Origin: Bradyrhizobium sp. B124 | GTDB taxonomy: Bacteria > Pseudomonadota > Alphaproteobacteria > Rhizobiales > Xanthobacteraceae | Length of the DNA stretch: 64,000 bases | Reading direction: 5' to 3' | NCBI RefSeq assembly: GCF_038967635.1 | Contig: NZ_CP152413.1 | Coordinates: 1,860,001-1,924,000, forward strand | Shown here: one piece after another, positions 46,123-55,502 of the stretch | How the letters are laid out: each line of letters opens with the position of its first letter | How positions within the stretch are numbered: position 1 is the first letter of the stretch | The notes under the pieces: model-generated | What the model was told of the DNA's origin: nothing | The model's input: only the letters and a program-made list of their open reading frames with translations | The model's database searches: none | Translations under genes and position numbers: made by a program

Positions 46123-47109
46123 TCAGCCCACCTTGACTTTGATCTTGCTCGACAGCAGGTCGTCCTTGAGCTCCTTGATCTTGGCCTGGATCTCAGGCGT
46201 TGCTCCGGGGCAGATCTCGATGTCGGCCGAGCGCGGCCCCATGGCGAGGCCGAACTGCTTGTACTCCGGGTGCCACGTTCCGGCGACGGCCTGGTCGATG
46301 GCATATTCGACCATGAAGCCGATGCCGCTGACCGTATAGGCGATGTAGAGCGGATTGTTGTCGGAGCAGTAGTTGGTATAGCTCCCGATCATCCTGGTGC
46401 CCTTATCGCGCGCCGCCTGCTCCATTCCGCGCACGCCGAGATTGAGGATGTTGTAGTGAACGTCGGCGCCCTGCGCGATCGCGGCAAGGGTCGCCTCCTT
46501 CGCCTTGGCGACGTCGTCGAAGTCGCCGGTGTAGGTCACGAAGCATTTGGTGTCCGGCTTGACGTGCTTGGCGCCGTTCGCGAATTCCGTTCCCGTGTTG
46601 ACGATGGCCGGAATTTCAAGGCCGCCGACGTAGCTCACCGCACCGTTCTTCGACATCATCGCGGCGACCGCGCCGGCAATGAAGCCGATCTGGGCCTGCA
46701 GCACGTCGTATTGCGCGACGTTCTCTGTCGGCTGTCCGGTCGGGCCGACGATGGAAAACTTCACCTTCGGGAAGCGCTTGGCGACCTTGAGCACCGAAGC
46801 CTGGGTCTGCCCCGCGGCGCCGATCACCATGTCATTCTTGCTCGCGAGCGTGACGAGCGCCTGCTCCATGTCGGCGAACTTGACGTTCTCGATCGACGTG
46901 ATCACAACATTCTTGCCGTGGCGCTGCTCGGCCGCCTTCATGCCGTTGTAAGCCGACTCCATCCAGCCATGGTCAGCCCGCGACCCCGGAATCAGAATGC
47001 CGATACGTAGCGGCTTCGCATCATCGGCGAAGGCGAGCCGGCCCGATGAACCGATGAAGGCTGCCGAGAGCAGACTTGTTTGCAGAAATGCACGACGGGT
47101 ACCGTTCAT
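46123..47109 (-). CDS. BMP family ABC transporter substrate-binding protein
   Basis: A 328-residue lipoprotein/periplasmic binding protein of the BMP (Bmp/PnrA) family. Twin-arginine-like start MNGTRRAFLQTSLLSAAFIG (NGTRRAFLQ) suggests Tat export. Mature part begins KPLRIGILIPGSRADHGWMESAYNG. These bind nucleosides or heterocyclic bases. It is the first gene of the ABC set, 101 bp after the AllG1 gene; a purine-like or ureide ligand would fit the locus. Confidence 0.9.
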   Translation of the reverse strand: MNGTRRAFLQTSLLSAAFIGSSGRLAFADDAKPLRIGILIPGSRADHGWMESAYNGMKAAEQRHGKNVVITSIENVKFADMEQALVTLASKNDMVIGAAGQTQASVLKVAKRFPKVKFSIVGPTGQPTENVAQYDVLQAQIGFIAGAVAAMMSKNGAVSYVGGLEIPAIVNTGTEFANGAKHVKPDTKCFVTYTGDFDDVAKAKEATLAAIAQGADVHYNILNLGVRGMEQAARDKGTRMIGSYTNYCSDNNPLYIAYTVSGIGFMVEYAIDQAVAGTWHPEYKQFGLAMGPRSADIEICPGATPEIQAKIKELKDDLLSSKIKVKVG

Positions 47110-47210
47110 GTGTTTCCTCCTGTTCGTTCCCGGTATTGCCGCATTGTTTGTTGCGGCGCTTTTTGCATCGGCGGCGCGCCCGCGCCGTCGTCCTCAAACT
47201 TGAAGCAGTT

Positions 47211-48659
47211 TCATCTCGCGGCCATCGTCGCCAGCGCGCCGACGGCGTCGACGAAGCACTTCATCGGCGCCTGCACGACGCCGGCGCCGATGATCCCCAT
47301 GCCCGGCTCCTTGTGCGCGGTTGCGGTGTTGATGACCGGCCGCCTGCTCTCGTCCACGACCTTGCGGATGTCGATGCCGACAGGCGCTCCGATGAAATCG
47401 AGCATCGGCAGGGTGAAGCCGGGATTGCGGCCGATCGTGACGTGCGCCATCTCGCGCGAGTAACGCAGCGCGTCCTGCGGCGTGCCGCCGACGAACTGCA
47501 CCATCGCCGGGGCCGCCGCCATCGCGAACGCGCCTAGTCCCGCGGTTTCGGTAATGGCGCTGTCGCCGATATCGGGATTGGCATCAGCCTCGCTGAAGCC
47601 GGGCAGGAACAGGCCGACAGGAATATCGGCCGGACCGACAAACCATTGCCCGTTCAGGCCGCTGACCCTGATGCCGACATTGACGCCGTTGCGCGCCATC
47701 GCCGTGACGATGCTGCTGAACGGCACGCCGTGCGCGGCATCCATGGTCGCCTTGCACGCCGCCATCGACAGGCTGAGGAAGAACATGTCGTCCGCCCCGA
47801 TCGTCCGCAGCGTCTCGTGAACCAGATCGCGCGAGATCGAGGATTTCACCAGCGATTCCGTGACGGCGCGATAAAGCAGCAGGGTCGCCGCCGTGTTGCG
47901 GTTGTGGACGTCGTCACCCATGTGCAGCGACTGCGACATCAGCGGCTTCAACGGCAATCCGCCGTCGATGCCGGCGACCGCGGCCTTCAGGCACGGCGCC
48001 AGCACATTCTCGATCAGCTTGAGGCCTTCGATCACCTCGGGCGCGAAGGCTCCGAAACGCAAGGTCTTGGCGCCGCCGGATTCCATCATCGGCGCATAGG
48101 CGCGATTGCCGGTGGTCTGGTTCTCCACCACGAACAGCGGCATCGAGGGCGAGATGATCCCGGTCATCGGCCCGACCGCGCCGAATTCATGGCACGGCGC
48201 GAAGCGGATGCCGGCTGCCGCGACGAGTTGCTCGGCCTCCTGCTGGGTCGTCGCCCATTGCTCGTAGAGGATCGCGCCGACGACCGCCCCCTTCATCGGG
48301 CCGCACATATCGTTCCAGGCGATCGGCGGACCGGCATGAAGCAGCGTCCGGCCCATGTCCGGCCAGACCTCGGATGCGTGCGCCGCGACGTCGATCCATA
48401 CCGGCTGTGCGGTCAGGATGCGCTCGAGCACTTCCGCATTGGCGCGATCGATCCGCGATCCCGGGCAGTCGGCATCCCCGGCGTCGCCAACCAGTTGCGC
48501 GAGGCTCCAGGCGACCTCGGGAGTTCCGTCGCCGACCGGCTGCCACTGCAGACGCACCAGCGGGGCACCACTGCTTTCGACGCCGCGGTCGAGGCCGGAG
48601 GCGCCGAGGCTGATGACGGAGGTCTTGTGCTGGAGCGCGGAAGGGGCTGCGTTCATCAT
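47211..48659 (-). CDS. DUF1116 (AllG/YlbE-like) protein, copy 1
   Basis: A 482-residue DUF1116 protein. AllG (YlbE) is one of three subunits of oxamate carbamoyltransferase in Escherichia coli, which swaps carbamoyl between oxalurate and phosphate. The N-terminal 60-70 residues (SVISLGASGLDRG, then PLVRLQWQP) form a small domain that in copy 2 is a separate gene. The core holds ILHAGPPIAWNDMCGPMKGA and GGNP-like GGLPLKPLMSQSLHMGDDVHNRN. The start overlaps the FdrA1 stop by 4 bp. Confidence 0.85.
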   Translation of the reverse strand: MMNAAPSALQHKTSVISLGASGLDRGVESSGAPLVRLQWQPVGDGTPEVAWSLAQLVGDAGDADCPGSRIDRANAEVLERILTAQPVWIDVAAHASEVWPDMGRTLLHAGPPIAWNDMCGPMKGAVVGAILYEQWATTQQEAEQLVAAAGIRFAPCHEFGAVGPMTGIISPSMPLFVVENQTTGNRAYAPMMESGGAKTLRFGAFAPEVIEGLKLIENVLAPCLKAAVAGIDGGLPLKPLMSQSLHMGDDVHNRNTAATLLLYRAVTESLVKSSISRDLVHETLRTIGADDMFFLSLSMAACKATMDAAHGVPFSSIVTAMARNGVNVGIRVSGLNGQWFVGPADIPVGLFLPGFSEADANPDIGDSAITETAGLGAFAMAAAPAMVQFVGGTPQDALRYSREMAHVTIGRNPGFTLPMLDFIGAPVGIDIRKVVDESRRPVINTATAHKEPGMGIIGAGVVQAPMKCFVDAVGALATMAAR

Positions 48660-50254
48660 CGTTCTCCACCCTGCATCGCACGGCGCCCTGTGGCGTTGTC
48701 GTCCACGGCCATGCGGCTCGCGATGGCTTGCGCGGAACGGGCTGCGCCCGTGCTGCTGCCGACAATCTCCGCGCCGGCGTCCGCCAACATGGCTTTCTGG
48801 GTCTCGTAGGGCTGCGGATCTGAATCTGTGCCGCAGACGAAGCAGATCACGGGCAGCTCCCGCCCCTGCGCTCGCGCCGCGGCCTTCGCCCGCCGGATCG
48901 CCGGGGCCAGGATCTCTGCCGGATTGGGGTGGCTGCCGTAGCCGAGCACGACGTCCAGAACGATGCAGGCAACGGTCGGATCGTCCGCTTCCTTCAGCAG
49001 CCGTTCGATCCGCACGCCATAGTCGATCATCGGATGCGGACGCCCCACCGTGAATTCGTCACTGCCCAGATCGATCGCCGTGTGCCCGTGGCTCTCTTCC
49101 ACGTCGGCGAGACGATCTGCGCCGGCAAGCGGCGCGTTCGACCGGGCACGAATGCCCGCCGCCCGCCAAATGGTCTGGGCTTCCGAGCAAAACGTTCCGC
49201 CGGAGTAGAGACCGCGCAGGTAGCGCTGCGAGGGTGCCAGCGACGCAGAAACCTTCGTTGCCAACGCTTCGATGGACTGCTCGTCGCTTCCGGATTGGCG
49301 CGCGCCCGCAAGCGCGACGGCCTGCCGCGCGGTCTCCTCGAGCGAGGATGTGCGGTGAACATTGCCGGCCGACGCGGCCGGCTCGCCGCCGAGGAAGCAG
49401 ATCACGACCGGCTTTCCGATCGCATGAGCGCGCTCGATCACCCGCTTCTGCACATCGGGCGCAGGAGGCTTGGAGACGATGGCGACGACCTTGGTCTGCG
49501 CATCGGCGGCCAGCAACTCCAGGCCCTGCAACATCGTGATGCCGCCGACTTCGCTTGAAACGTCGTGGCTGCCGGTGCCGATCGCCTGCGAGATGCCTTG
49601 GCCATGACGATGGATCTGGCACATCACCTCCTGCAGGCCCGTTCCCGACGCGCCGACGAGCCCGATCACACCCCGCCGAACGACGTTAGCAAATCCAAGC
49701 GGCACGCCATTGATGATGGCCGTGCCGCAATCCGGTCCCATCACCAGCAGGCCCTTCTGCGCCGCAACGCGCTTGATCGCCACCTCCTGTTCGATCGGCA
49801 CGTTGTCGCTAAACAGCAGCACGTTCAGACCCCGGCGCAGCGCCTTCAAGGCTTCCGCCGCGGCATAGGGGCCCGGCACCGAGATCAATGCGAGGTCGGC
49901 ATGATCGGCAATCGCGACGCCGCCGGAGATCGAGCGCGGCGGTGCTTCCGCCGCTGCCTCAACCGACCCGCCCTTCGGTTCCTCACCGGCGATCAGGGAG
50001 TGAATCTCCCGCTCCGCGGCTGCGAGCTTGTCGGGCGCATCGTCCGCCACGACGATCATGATGTCGCCCGGCTTGGCGCTCTCGAGCGCCGGACTCATCA
50101 GCCCGGCCTGCTGCAGGAACTCCTTGTTGCTGCGCGTTCCCATCAGCAGCGTGACCCGCTGCACGCCGGTCCGCGCGACCGTGACCTGGGAAATCCGCAT
50201 CAACGACACGGAATCCTTGTACAGGTTCGCCTTTATGCTGGATTGAATGGCCAT
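48656..50254 (-). CDS. FdrA/AllF-like acyl-CoA-synthetase-fold protein, copy 1
   Basis: A 532-residue FdrA. It has the succinyl-CoA-synthetase-like core GPDCGTAIINGVPLGFANVVRRG, then LVGASGTGLQEV, and ends with a ligase-CoA-like part. AllF (FdrA) in E. coli is the second subunit of oxamate carbamoyltransferase. ATG 50254 (MAIQSSIKANL) is used; an upstream in-frame stretch overlaps the carbamate kinase gene and is unlike the family. It overlaps AllG1 by 4 bp and starts 167 bp after the kinase gene. Confidence 0.87.
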   Translation of the reverse strand: MAIQSSIKANLYKDSVSLMRISQVTVARTGVQRVTLLMGTRSNKEFLQQAGLMSPALESAKPGDIMIVVADDAPDKLAAAEREIHSLIAGEEPKGGSVEAAAEAPPRSISGGVAIADHADLALISVPGPYAAAEALKALRRGLNVLLFSDNVPIEQEVAIKRVAAQKGLLVMGPDCGTAIINGVPLGFANVVRRGVIGLVGASGTGLQEVMCQIHRHGQGISQAIGTGSHDVSSEVGGITMLQGLELLAADAQTKVVAIVSKPPAPDVQKRVIERAHAIGKPVVICFLGGEPAASAGNVHRTSSLEETARQAVALAGARQSGSDEQSIEALATKVSASLAPSQRYLRGLYSGGTFCSEAQTIWRAAGIRARSNAPLAGADRLADVEESHGHTAIDLGSDEFTVGRPHPMIDYGVRIERLLKEADDPTVACIVLDVVLGYGSHPNPAEILAPAIRRAKAAARAQGRELPVICFVCGTDSDPQPYETQKAMLADAGAEIVGSSTGAARSAQAIASRMAVDDNATGRRAMQGGER

Positions 50255-50421
50255 TGCCTTGTCGTTCCCTTGAATCCCGCAGGCCGGTTGCTTGTCTTGT
50301 GTCTGAGCTTGAGCCGGCGGCCAGCTCGATTGCTTGATCAGAATGAGGCGCCGACGCGCCTCAACTGCTTCAACTCGGTGAGGCGCGGGCGAATATCCCG
50401 CCGATGCGCCGATCCCGGTGG

Positions 50422-51381
50422 TTACTGAACGACGTGCGTCCCCGTCTCGCCCCGCAGCGCCGCCATGGCGCAATCGAGGTGACTGATGATCGCGCGCTTG
50501 CCGCCGCCCTCGAGAAACCGGATCGCCGCATCGACCTTGGGTCCCATGCTTCCCGGAGGGAAATGTCCTTCGCGGTGATAGGCCTTGATCTCCTCGAGGC
50601 CGACCTGGTCCAGTTCCTTCTTGTTCGGCTTGCCGAAATTCACCGCAACGCGGGGAACAGCCGTCAGGATCAGCAATTCTTCGATACCAAGCACATTGGC
50701 GATATGCGCGGACGTCAGATCCTTGTCGATGACCGCCGGCACGCCGGTGCGCACGCCCTTCGCGTCACGAACCACGGGGACGCCGCCGCCGCCTCCCGCA
50801 ATGACGATCGTTCCCCGCTTGACCAAGGCGTCGACCAGCGAGATGTCGCAGACATGCTTGGGCTTCGGCGACGGCACGACATGACGCCAGCCTCGCCCGG
50901 AATCCTCACGCATCGCCCAATTGAGCTCGGCGCTGATCTTCTTCGCCTCGTCCTCGGAGAAGAACGGTCCGACGAACTTGGTCGGATTCTTGAACGCGGG
51001 GTCGTCCTTGTCCACCTCGACCTGGGTCAGCAGGCTTGCCACATGTCGCTGGTTGCCTTGCTCGCGCAGGGCATTCTCGATCGCCTGCATCAGGAGATAG
51101 CCGATGCCGCCCTGGCTGTGCGCGACGCAGATGTCCAGGTCCATCGGCGGGATTCGGCTCATCGTCAGCATCTGGCGCATCATGATCTTGCCGACGACCG
51201 GGCCGTTGCCGTGCGTGATGACCAGTTCATTGTCGAGTTGCGCGAGCGGCAGCAGCGCTTCCGCAGTGATCCGCGCGACGGACTTCTGCTCCTGGGAAGT
51301 GCCCCTGATATCCTCGGGGTGAACCGCATTGCCACCGATCGCGACCACCAGGCGACGCGGCACGTCATTGAGTGTACGCAT
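50422..51381 (-). CDS. carbamate kinase (AllK/ArcC type)
   Basis: A 319-residue amino-acid-kinase-fold enzyme: N-terminal LVVAIGGNAVHPEDI, TLLTHGNGP-like ELVITHGNGPVVGKI, and GIPVVRD-like GGGGVPVVRDAKGVRTG. It transfers phosphate from carbamoyl phosphate to ADP, yielding ATP, CO2 and NH3. ATG 51381 (MRTLNDV) has GGAGG at about 51389-51393. It lies between the two FdrA/AllG pairs, the logical step after carbamoyl phosphate release by them. Confidence 0.93.
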   Translation of the reverse strand: MRTLNDVPRRLVVAIGGNAVHPEDIRGTSQEQKSVARITAEALLPLAQLDNELVITHGNGPVVGKIMMRQMLTMSRIPPMDLDICVAHSQGGIGYLLMQAIENALREQGNQRHVASLLTQVEVDKDDPAFKNPTKFVGPFFSEDEAKKISAELNWAMREDSGRGWRHVVPSPKPKHVCDISLVDALVKRGTIVIAGGGGGVPVVRDAKGVRTGVPAVIDKDLTSAHIANVLGIEELLILTAVPRVAVNFGKPNKKELDQVGLEEIKAYHREGHFPPGSMGPKVDAAIRFLEGGGKRAIISHLDCAMAALRGETGTHVVQ

Positions 51382-51385
51382 TTCC

Positions 51386-52894
51386 TTACCTCCCGGCATT
51401 CTGGACGATGGCAACCGCTAGCTCGCACGCCTGCGCGTTCGACGGCGCAACGAGGATTCCGGCCTGCTCGAGTTTCCTGACCTGCGCGGAGCGCCCTTGC
51501 GGATCCTGCTCCGTGCCGACGACCGACGCGATCAACGCCGGCGCATCTTGGCCGCGATCGGCGACGATCTTCGTCAGATGCTCGGCGGGATCGGCGTGCG
51601 CGCCATAGCCGAGCACAAGGTCGAGCAGCACCACCGAAAGGTCGCGATTCCTGAGCGCAGCACGCAACGCATCATCGCGCACTGAGGGGTCGATCATCGG
51701 GTGCGGCCGGCCACGGGTATATTCGTCGTCGCCGAGGTCGATCAGCCGGTCCCGTCCGGCGTTCGGCTCGACGCCGAGCTTGACCACGCCGGGGATGGCG
51801 GCATTCGACGCCACCTTGCGACCTGCCGCAGCGAGGATCACCTGAGCTTCGGCACACAGCGTTCCGCCGGCGAACAAGCCCTCGATGCCGCCGCGGCCAC
51901 TGCGCGGAAGCCGTGATGCGACCGCGCTCGCATCGAAGCCTGCGCCGATCTTCTTGTCTCCCAGCGCCAGCTCCGCGGCGCCCTTCAGCGTCGGCGAGAA
52001 GCGGGCGTTCGGCGGCAGCTCGATCTCCGAAGCACCGATGAAGCACACGGTGTACGACTTCCGGCTTCTGCCGATCCGCTCAAGCACGGATTTGGCGACA
52101 TCGGGATGCGGCGGCTTCGAGATCAGCACCACGTGATCGGTTTCCGGATCGGACTCGAACGCATCGATCGCCATCAGCGTGGTGATGCCGCCGATATCCT
52201 TCTTCAGATCGCGCCCGCCGACCCCGATGGCGTGGGAGATTCCCGCGCCGGCTTCCGAGATCAGGCACGAGACCTCCTGCGTTCCGGTCCCTGACGCGCC
52301 GATGATGCCGATCCTGCCGCGCCTGATCTTGTTGGCGAACGCCAGCGGTGCGCCGCCGATCACGGCGGTTCCGCAATCCGGCCCCATCATCAGGAGGCCG
52401 GCCGCCCGCGCCTGCTGCTTGAGCGACAATTCGTCCTCGAGGGACACGTTGTCGCTGAACATCAGGACATGCAGGCCGCGATTGAGCGCTTTGCGGGCCT
52501 CCGCGGCGGCGAACTCGCCGGGAACGGAGATCAGCGCAAGATTGATCTCCGGCCTGACCTTCACAGCCGCGGCAATCGAGTGCGGCCGCCAGGCAGACTG
52601 CGCCTCGCCCTGCGTCTTCGGCTTGTCGAGCGACTTGATCGCATTGTCGAGGGCTTCGCGGGCAGCAATCTCGGACTCGGCCTTGACCGCGATCACGAGG
52701 TCATTGCCCTTCACGGCAGTGCCCTCCTCCAGCAGCCCCGCATTGCGCATGATCGCGGCGTTCGACGGAGTCCCCATCATCAACGCCGCTTCGATCACGC
52801 CGGGCGAGCCGGCCACCTCGCGCGACAGCCGCATCAACGCGACCGAGTCGAGATAGAATCCCTTGCGGACCTCGTTCAGGACAACGACGTTCAT
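51386..52894 (-). CDS. FdrA/AllF-like acyl-CoA-synthetase-fold protein, copy 2
   Basis: A 502-residue FdrA, clearly related to but divergent from copy 1: MNVVVLNEVRKGFYLDSVALM, GPDCGTAVIGGAPLAFANKIRRG and GIIGASGTGTQEV. ATG 52894 overlaps the stop of AllG2 by 4 bp (ATGA), so the pair is translationally coupled. It ends 4 bp before the start of the carbamate kinase gene. Two FdrA proteins in one locus suggest two carbamoyl-transfer reactions or a hetero-assembly. Confidence 0.87.
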   Translation of the reverse strand: MNVVVLNEVRKGFYLDSVALMRLSREVAGSPGVIEAALMMGTPSNAAIMRNAGLLEEGTAVKGNDLVIAVKAESEIAAREALDNAIKSLDKPKTQGEAQSAWRPHSIAAAVKVRPEINLALISVPGEFAAAEARKALNRGLHVLMFSDNVSLEDELSLKQQARAAGLLMMGPDCGTAVIGGAPLAFANKIRRGRIGIIGASGTGTQEVSCLISEAGAGISHAIGVGGRDLKKDIGGITTLMAIDAFESDPETDHVVLISKPPHPDVAKSVLERIGRSRKSYTVCFIGASEIELPPNARFSPTLKGAAELALGDKKIGAGFDASAVASRLPRSGRGGIEGLFAGGTLCAEAQVILAAAGRKVASNAAIPGVVKLGVEPNAGRDRLIDLGDDEYTRGRPHPMIDPSVRDDALRAALRNRDLSVVLLDLVLGYGAHADPAEHLTKIVADRGQDAPALIASVVGTEQDPQGRSAQVRKLEQAGILVAPSNAQACELAVAIVQNAGR

Positions 52895-54141
52895 GACACA
52901 CCCAAATCCTTGGCGATCGCGACGATCGCCTGCTGGAAGCACGCCAACGGCGCCTTGACCACGCCGGCACCGACCTGCCCGATACCGGGCTCGCGATGGG
53001 CGATGCCTGTGTTGATGACGGGCACCACGCCGGAATCGACGACCAGACGGATATCAATGCCGGTCGGCACGCCCGCGAAGTCCATTGCGGCGATGGTCCA
53101 TTCCGGATTCTGCGCAACCGTGATCTCGCCCATCGAGCGCGTGAAGTTTCCGGCCTCGGAGGGCGCGCCGGCCCCCACGAAGCCCGCGACGGCCGGCGCC
53201 GCCGCCATCGCAAATCCGCCCAGACCGATCGTCTCGACGATCGCGGAGTCACCCATGTCCGGATTGGCGTCCTTCTCGGAGTAGCCGGCAAAATACAGCC
53301 CCTCCGGCATTTCGACCGGCGCGGTGAACCATTGCTCGCCGAGCCCGCTGACGCGGATCCCGAAATCGGTGCCGTTGCGGCACATGGTGGTGACGATGGT
53401 CGAACCCCGAATGCCGTTGGCGGGATCGGTGATCGCCTTGCCCATCGCCATCGCGATGTTGAGGAAGAACTGATCGTTCTGCCCGATGAACGCGAGGCAT
53501 TCGGCGAGAACGGCATTGTCGGTCGAGGTTCGCGCCATCCAGGGCGCGATCTCGCGAAGGAATACACTCGAGCAGGCGAGATTGCGCTGATGCAGCTCGT
53601 CGCCCATCGACAGGCCCCGCGCGACGATCGATTTCAGGTCGATGCCGCCGGCAGCACGGATCGCCTTGCCGAGCGTCGGCCCGAACACGTCGCGCAGCCA
53701 GGCGAGCCGCTTCAGCACGCTGGCGTCGTTGCCGCCGAAGCGCATTACCTTGCCGAGCCCCTCATTGATCGCGCAATAGGCGCGGTTGGAGAAGCGCGCG
53801 TTCTCGACCACGAACAGCGGCATCGACATCGTCGTCATGCCGGTCATCGGGCCGACCGCCCCGAAGTGGTGGTTCGGGTGAAATTCGATCTCGCCGCTGG
53901 CGGCGAGCTTGGTCGCAGTCGGCAGATCCTGCGCCCACCCCTCGAACACGATGGCACCCGCGACCGCACCGCGCATCGGGCCGCACATCCTGTCCCAGGA
54001 GATCGGCGGTCCGGCGTGGAGGATCATCCGTTCGCGCAGGCCCGGGATCAATTGGCGGGCGGGAACGATGTCGATCAGCCGCGGCTCCCCTTCGAGGATC
54101 CGGGCGAGCGCCTGCTGGTTTGCGTCTTCGATCAGCTTCAT
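52891..54141 (-). CDS. DUF1116 (AllG-like) protein, copy 2, lacking the N-terminal domain
   Basis: A 416-residue DUF1116 protein. Core motifs match copy 1: ILHAGPPISWDRMCGPMRGA and VGAPSEAGNFTRSM region. The start MKLIEDANQQAL corresponds to about residue 70 of copy 1. The missing part is a separate 62-residue gene 10 bp upstream. It overlaps FdrA2 by 4 bp. Confidence 0.87.
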   Translation of the reverse strand: MKLIEDANQQALARILEGEPRLIDIVPARQLIPGLRERMILHAGPPISWDRMCGPMRGAVAGAIVFEGWAQDLPTATKLAASGEIEFHPNHHFGAVGPMTGMTTMSMPLFVVENARFSNRAYCAINEGLGKVMRFGGNDASVLKRLAWLRDVFGPTLGKAIRAAGGIDLKSIVARGLSMGDELHQRNLACSSVFLREIAPWMARTSTDNAVLAECLAFIGQNDQFFLNIAMAMGKAITDPANGIRGSTIVTTMCRNGTDFGIRVSGLGEQWFTAPVEMPEGLYFAGYSEKDANPDMGDSAIVETIGLGGFAMAAAPAVAGFVGAGAPSEAGNFTRSMGEITVAQNPEWTIAAMDFAGVPTGIDIRLVVDSGVVPVINTGIAHREPGIGQVGAGVVKAPLACFQQAIVAIAKDLGVS

Positions 54142-54151
54142 CGGTGCGCCC

Positions 54152-54340
54152 TCACACACCGAGCTTCGCGAGCAGGGCCGCCATCTGCGGATCTCCGCCC
54201 GCCGACGGCTTCCAGTCGACGTGAACGACATCGATGCCGCAGTCGCGGAGGTCCTTCACGAACCCCTCAAGCCCGACATTCACGACTTCGACCTTGCGCG
54301 CCAGCAACTGCTGATACTGCGGCCTATCCTGATCCGTCAT
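54152..54340 (-). CDS. separate AllG N-terminal domain
   Basis: A 62-residue protein (MTDQDRPQYQQLL, then KVEVVNVGLEGF and DVVHVDWKPSAGGDP). It aligns with the first residues of AllG copy 1 (SVISLGASGL, PLVRLQWQPVGDG). Its stop is 10 bp before the start of AllG2, so the two are probably made in equal amount and assemble. ATG 54340 lies 31 nt after the predicted transcription start. Confidence 0.75.
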   Translation of the reverse strand: MTDQDRPQYQQLLARKVEVVNVGLEGFVKDLRDCGIDVVHVDWKPSAGGDPQMAALLAKLGV

Positions 54341-54377
54341 CGTCTCCGCCCTAACAAAGTTCGTTTTCGTTGCGCCG

Positions 54378-54406
54378 AGTTAATAAGAAAACACTTACTT
54401 CGTCAA
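54378..54406 (-). promoter_or_regulatory. sigma70-type promoter for the small AllG domain-to-isochorismatase operon
   Basis: On the minus strand TTGACG (54406-54401), a 17-base spacer, then TTAACT (54383-54378). The -35 is near consensus. It lies after the AllH terminator and before the ATG at 54340, so it should start the second operon (54340 to 41659). Confidence 0.7.
54384..54401. promoter_or_regulatory. putative operator, copy B
   Basis: GAAGTAA-GTGT-TTTCTTA on the minus strand, within the promoter spacer. It matches the site at 60227-60244 (GAAGTAA-N4-TTTCTT), and both directly follow TTGAC(G). The position in the core promoter is right for repression. Confidence 0.55.
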
Positions 54407-54479
54407 GATCGAATTCTCGGGAAATGCGGATTTCCGTACCCGCTCGAACAGCAGACCGGTCGAAAGGCAATCCCGCTCT

Positions 54480-54509
54480 AAAAAAAGAGCTCCGAACTTC
54501 GTTCGGAGC
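54480..54509 (-). terminator. rho-independent terminator after AllH-like gene
   Basis: On the minus strand GCTCCGAAC (54509-54501), a 3-base loop, GTTCGGAGC (54497-54489), then CTC and seven T (54486-54480). A perfect 9-bp stem with T-run, 36 bases after the AllH stop. Confidence 0.9.
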
Positions 54510-54545
54510 AGTCTGGGAGAACTCGAAATTTGATCTGCAACCGCG

Positions 54546-55487
54546 TCACCGCTCGCGAAGGGCGTGGCGCAGGACGATCAGACTGCCGGCAAATGCATCC
54601 AGTCCGGATGTATGCCCGATCGCGGTCAGGGCCGTGAGGGCGCGATGAAATTCGGCGGCCTCGCCGCTCATCGTTGCATGGATGGCAGCGTGCAGTGCTG
54701 CCGCGCCGTAGCCCAGCGCCGCCGCGCGCAGATGGATTCGGCTGATGTCGTTGGTGCCATCGAGCAGCGCACGACAATGTTTCCACAATGCATCGCGACA
54801 TTCGATGCGTCCCAGCGCAGCCAACGCAATCAGCGCACCGCCGATCAGGTCGTCGCCGGACGGCGTAAGCCCCGGCCCGAGACCGATCAGGCTGGCAAGC
54901 CCGGACTCGCGATCCGCATCGTCATCCGAGCCTGCCAGGACTCGTTCCAGTGCAGCGAGACCGGGCATGGCGGCCCGAACGAGCGCGGAGGCGTCGCCCG
55001 GAGCATGTCCGGCCCCGACCGCGGCTAGGCCCTCCGAAGTCAGATCACCGCCCCACACCTCGTCGACGGCATCAAGGCCGCGTCGCAGGCTGCCCGTCGA
55101 CCAGCGTGGTGCAGCGCGCGGCGCCCAGACGGCCCGCGCGGCCAGATTCGCGAGCGGCGTCGCTCCGATCCACAGAATGGAGTCTGCGACCCGCACCGGA
55201 TCGCCGACCACAAGGCCCGACCATCGGAAGTCGCCGACCACGTGCAGCGGACCCGATCCGATGCCGATCCGTCCAACGCAGATCCAGATCCCGTCGATCA
55301 CGGCGTAGAACGAACGTTCGAACACGGCGACGACCTGGCCCGCGGCGCGATCGCGAAGCGCCCTGTCGGCAAGCAGCCCCACTTCCACCCCGGCACAGAC
55401 CGTCGCTGCGGGCCCGGGACGCGGCTCGCCCGGCGCGCTCCCGTGGCCTGGCTGCCTTCCGTCAGCTTCGCGGCCTCCGATCAACAT
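54546..55487 (-). CDS. DUF2877 (AllH/YlbF-like) protein
   Basis: A 313-residue DUF2877 protein with the signature GLGPGLTPSGDDLIGG (about 205-220). AllH (YlbF) is the third subunit of E. coli oxamate carbamoyltransferase. It follows the Liv-type fusion gene by 15 bp with a strong GGGAGG, and ends that operon. Only one copy is present for two FdrA/AllG pairs. Confidence 0.85.
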   Translation of the reverse strand: MLIGGREADGRQPGHGSAPGEPRPGPAATVCAGVEVGLLADRALRDRAAGQVVAVFERSFYAVIDGIWICVGRIGIGSGPLHVVGDFRWSGLVVGDPVRVADSILWIGATPLANLAARAVWAPRAAPRWSTGSLRRGLDAVDEVWGGDLTSEGLAAVGAGHAPGDASALVRAAMPGLAALERVLAGSDDDADRESGLASLIGLGPGLTPSGDDLIGGALIALAALGRIECRDALWKHCRALLDGTNDISRIHLRAAALGYGAAALHAAIHATMSGEAAEFHRALTALTAIGHTSGLDAFAGSLIVLRHALRER

Positions 55488-55502
55488 CCGCCCTCGCCTC
55501 CC

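Noticed and set aside
50255..50473. N-terminal extension of FdrA copy 1 into the carbamate kinase gene.
   Set aside because: FdrA similarity starts at MAIQSS (50254); the extra part is antisense-like composition and would overlap the kinase.
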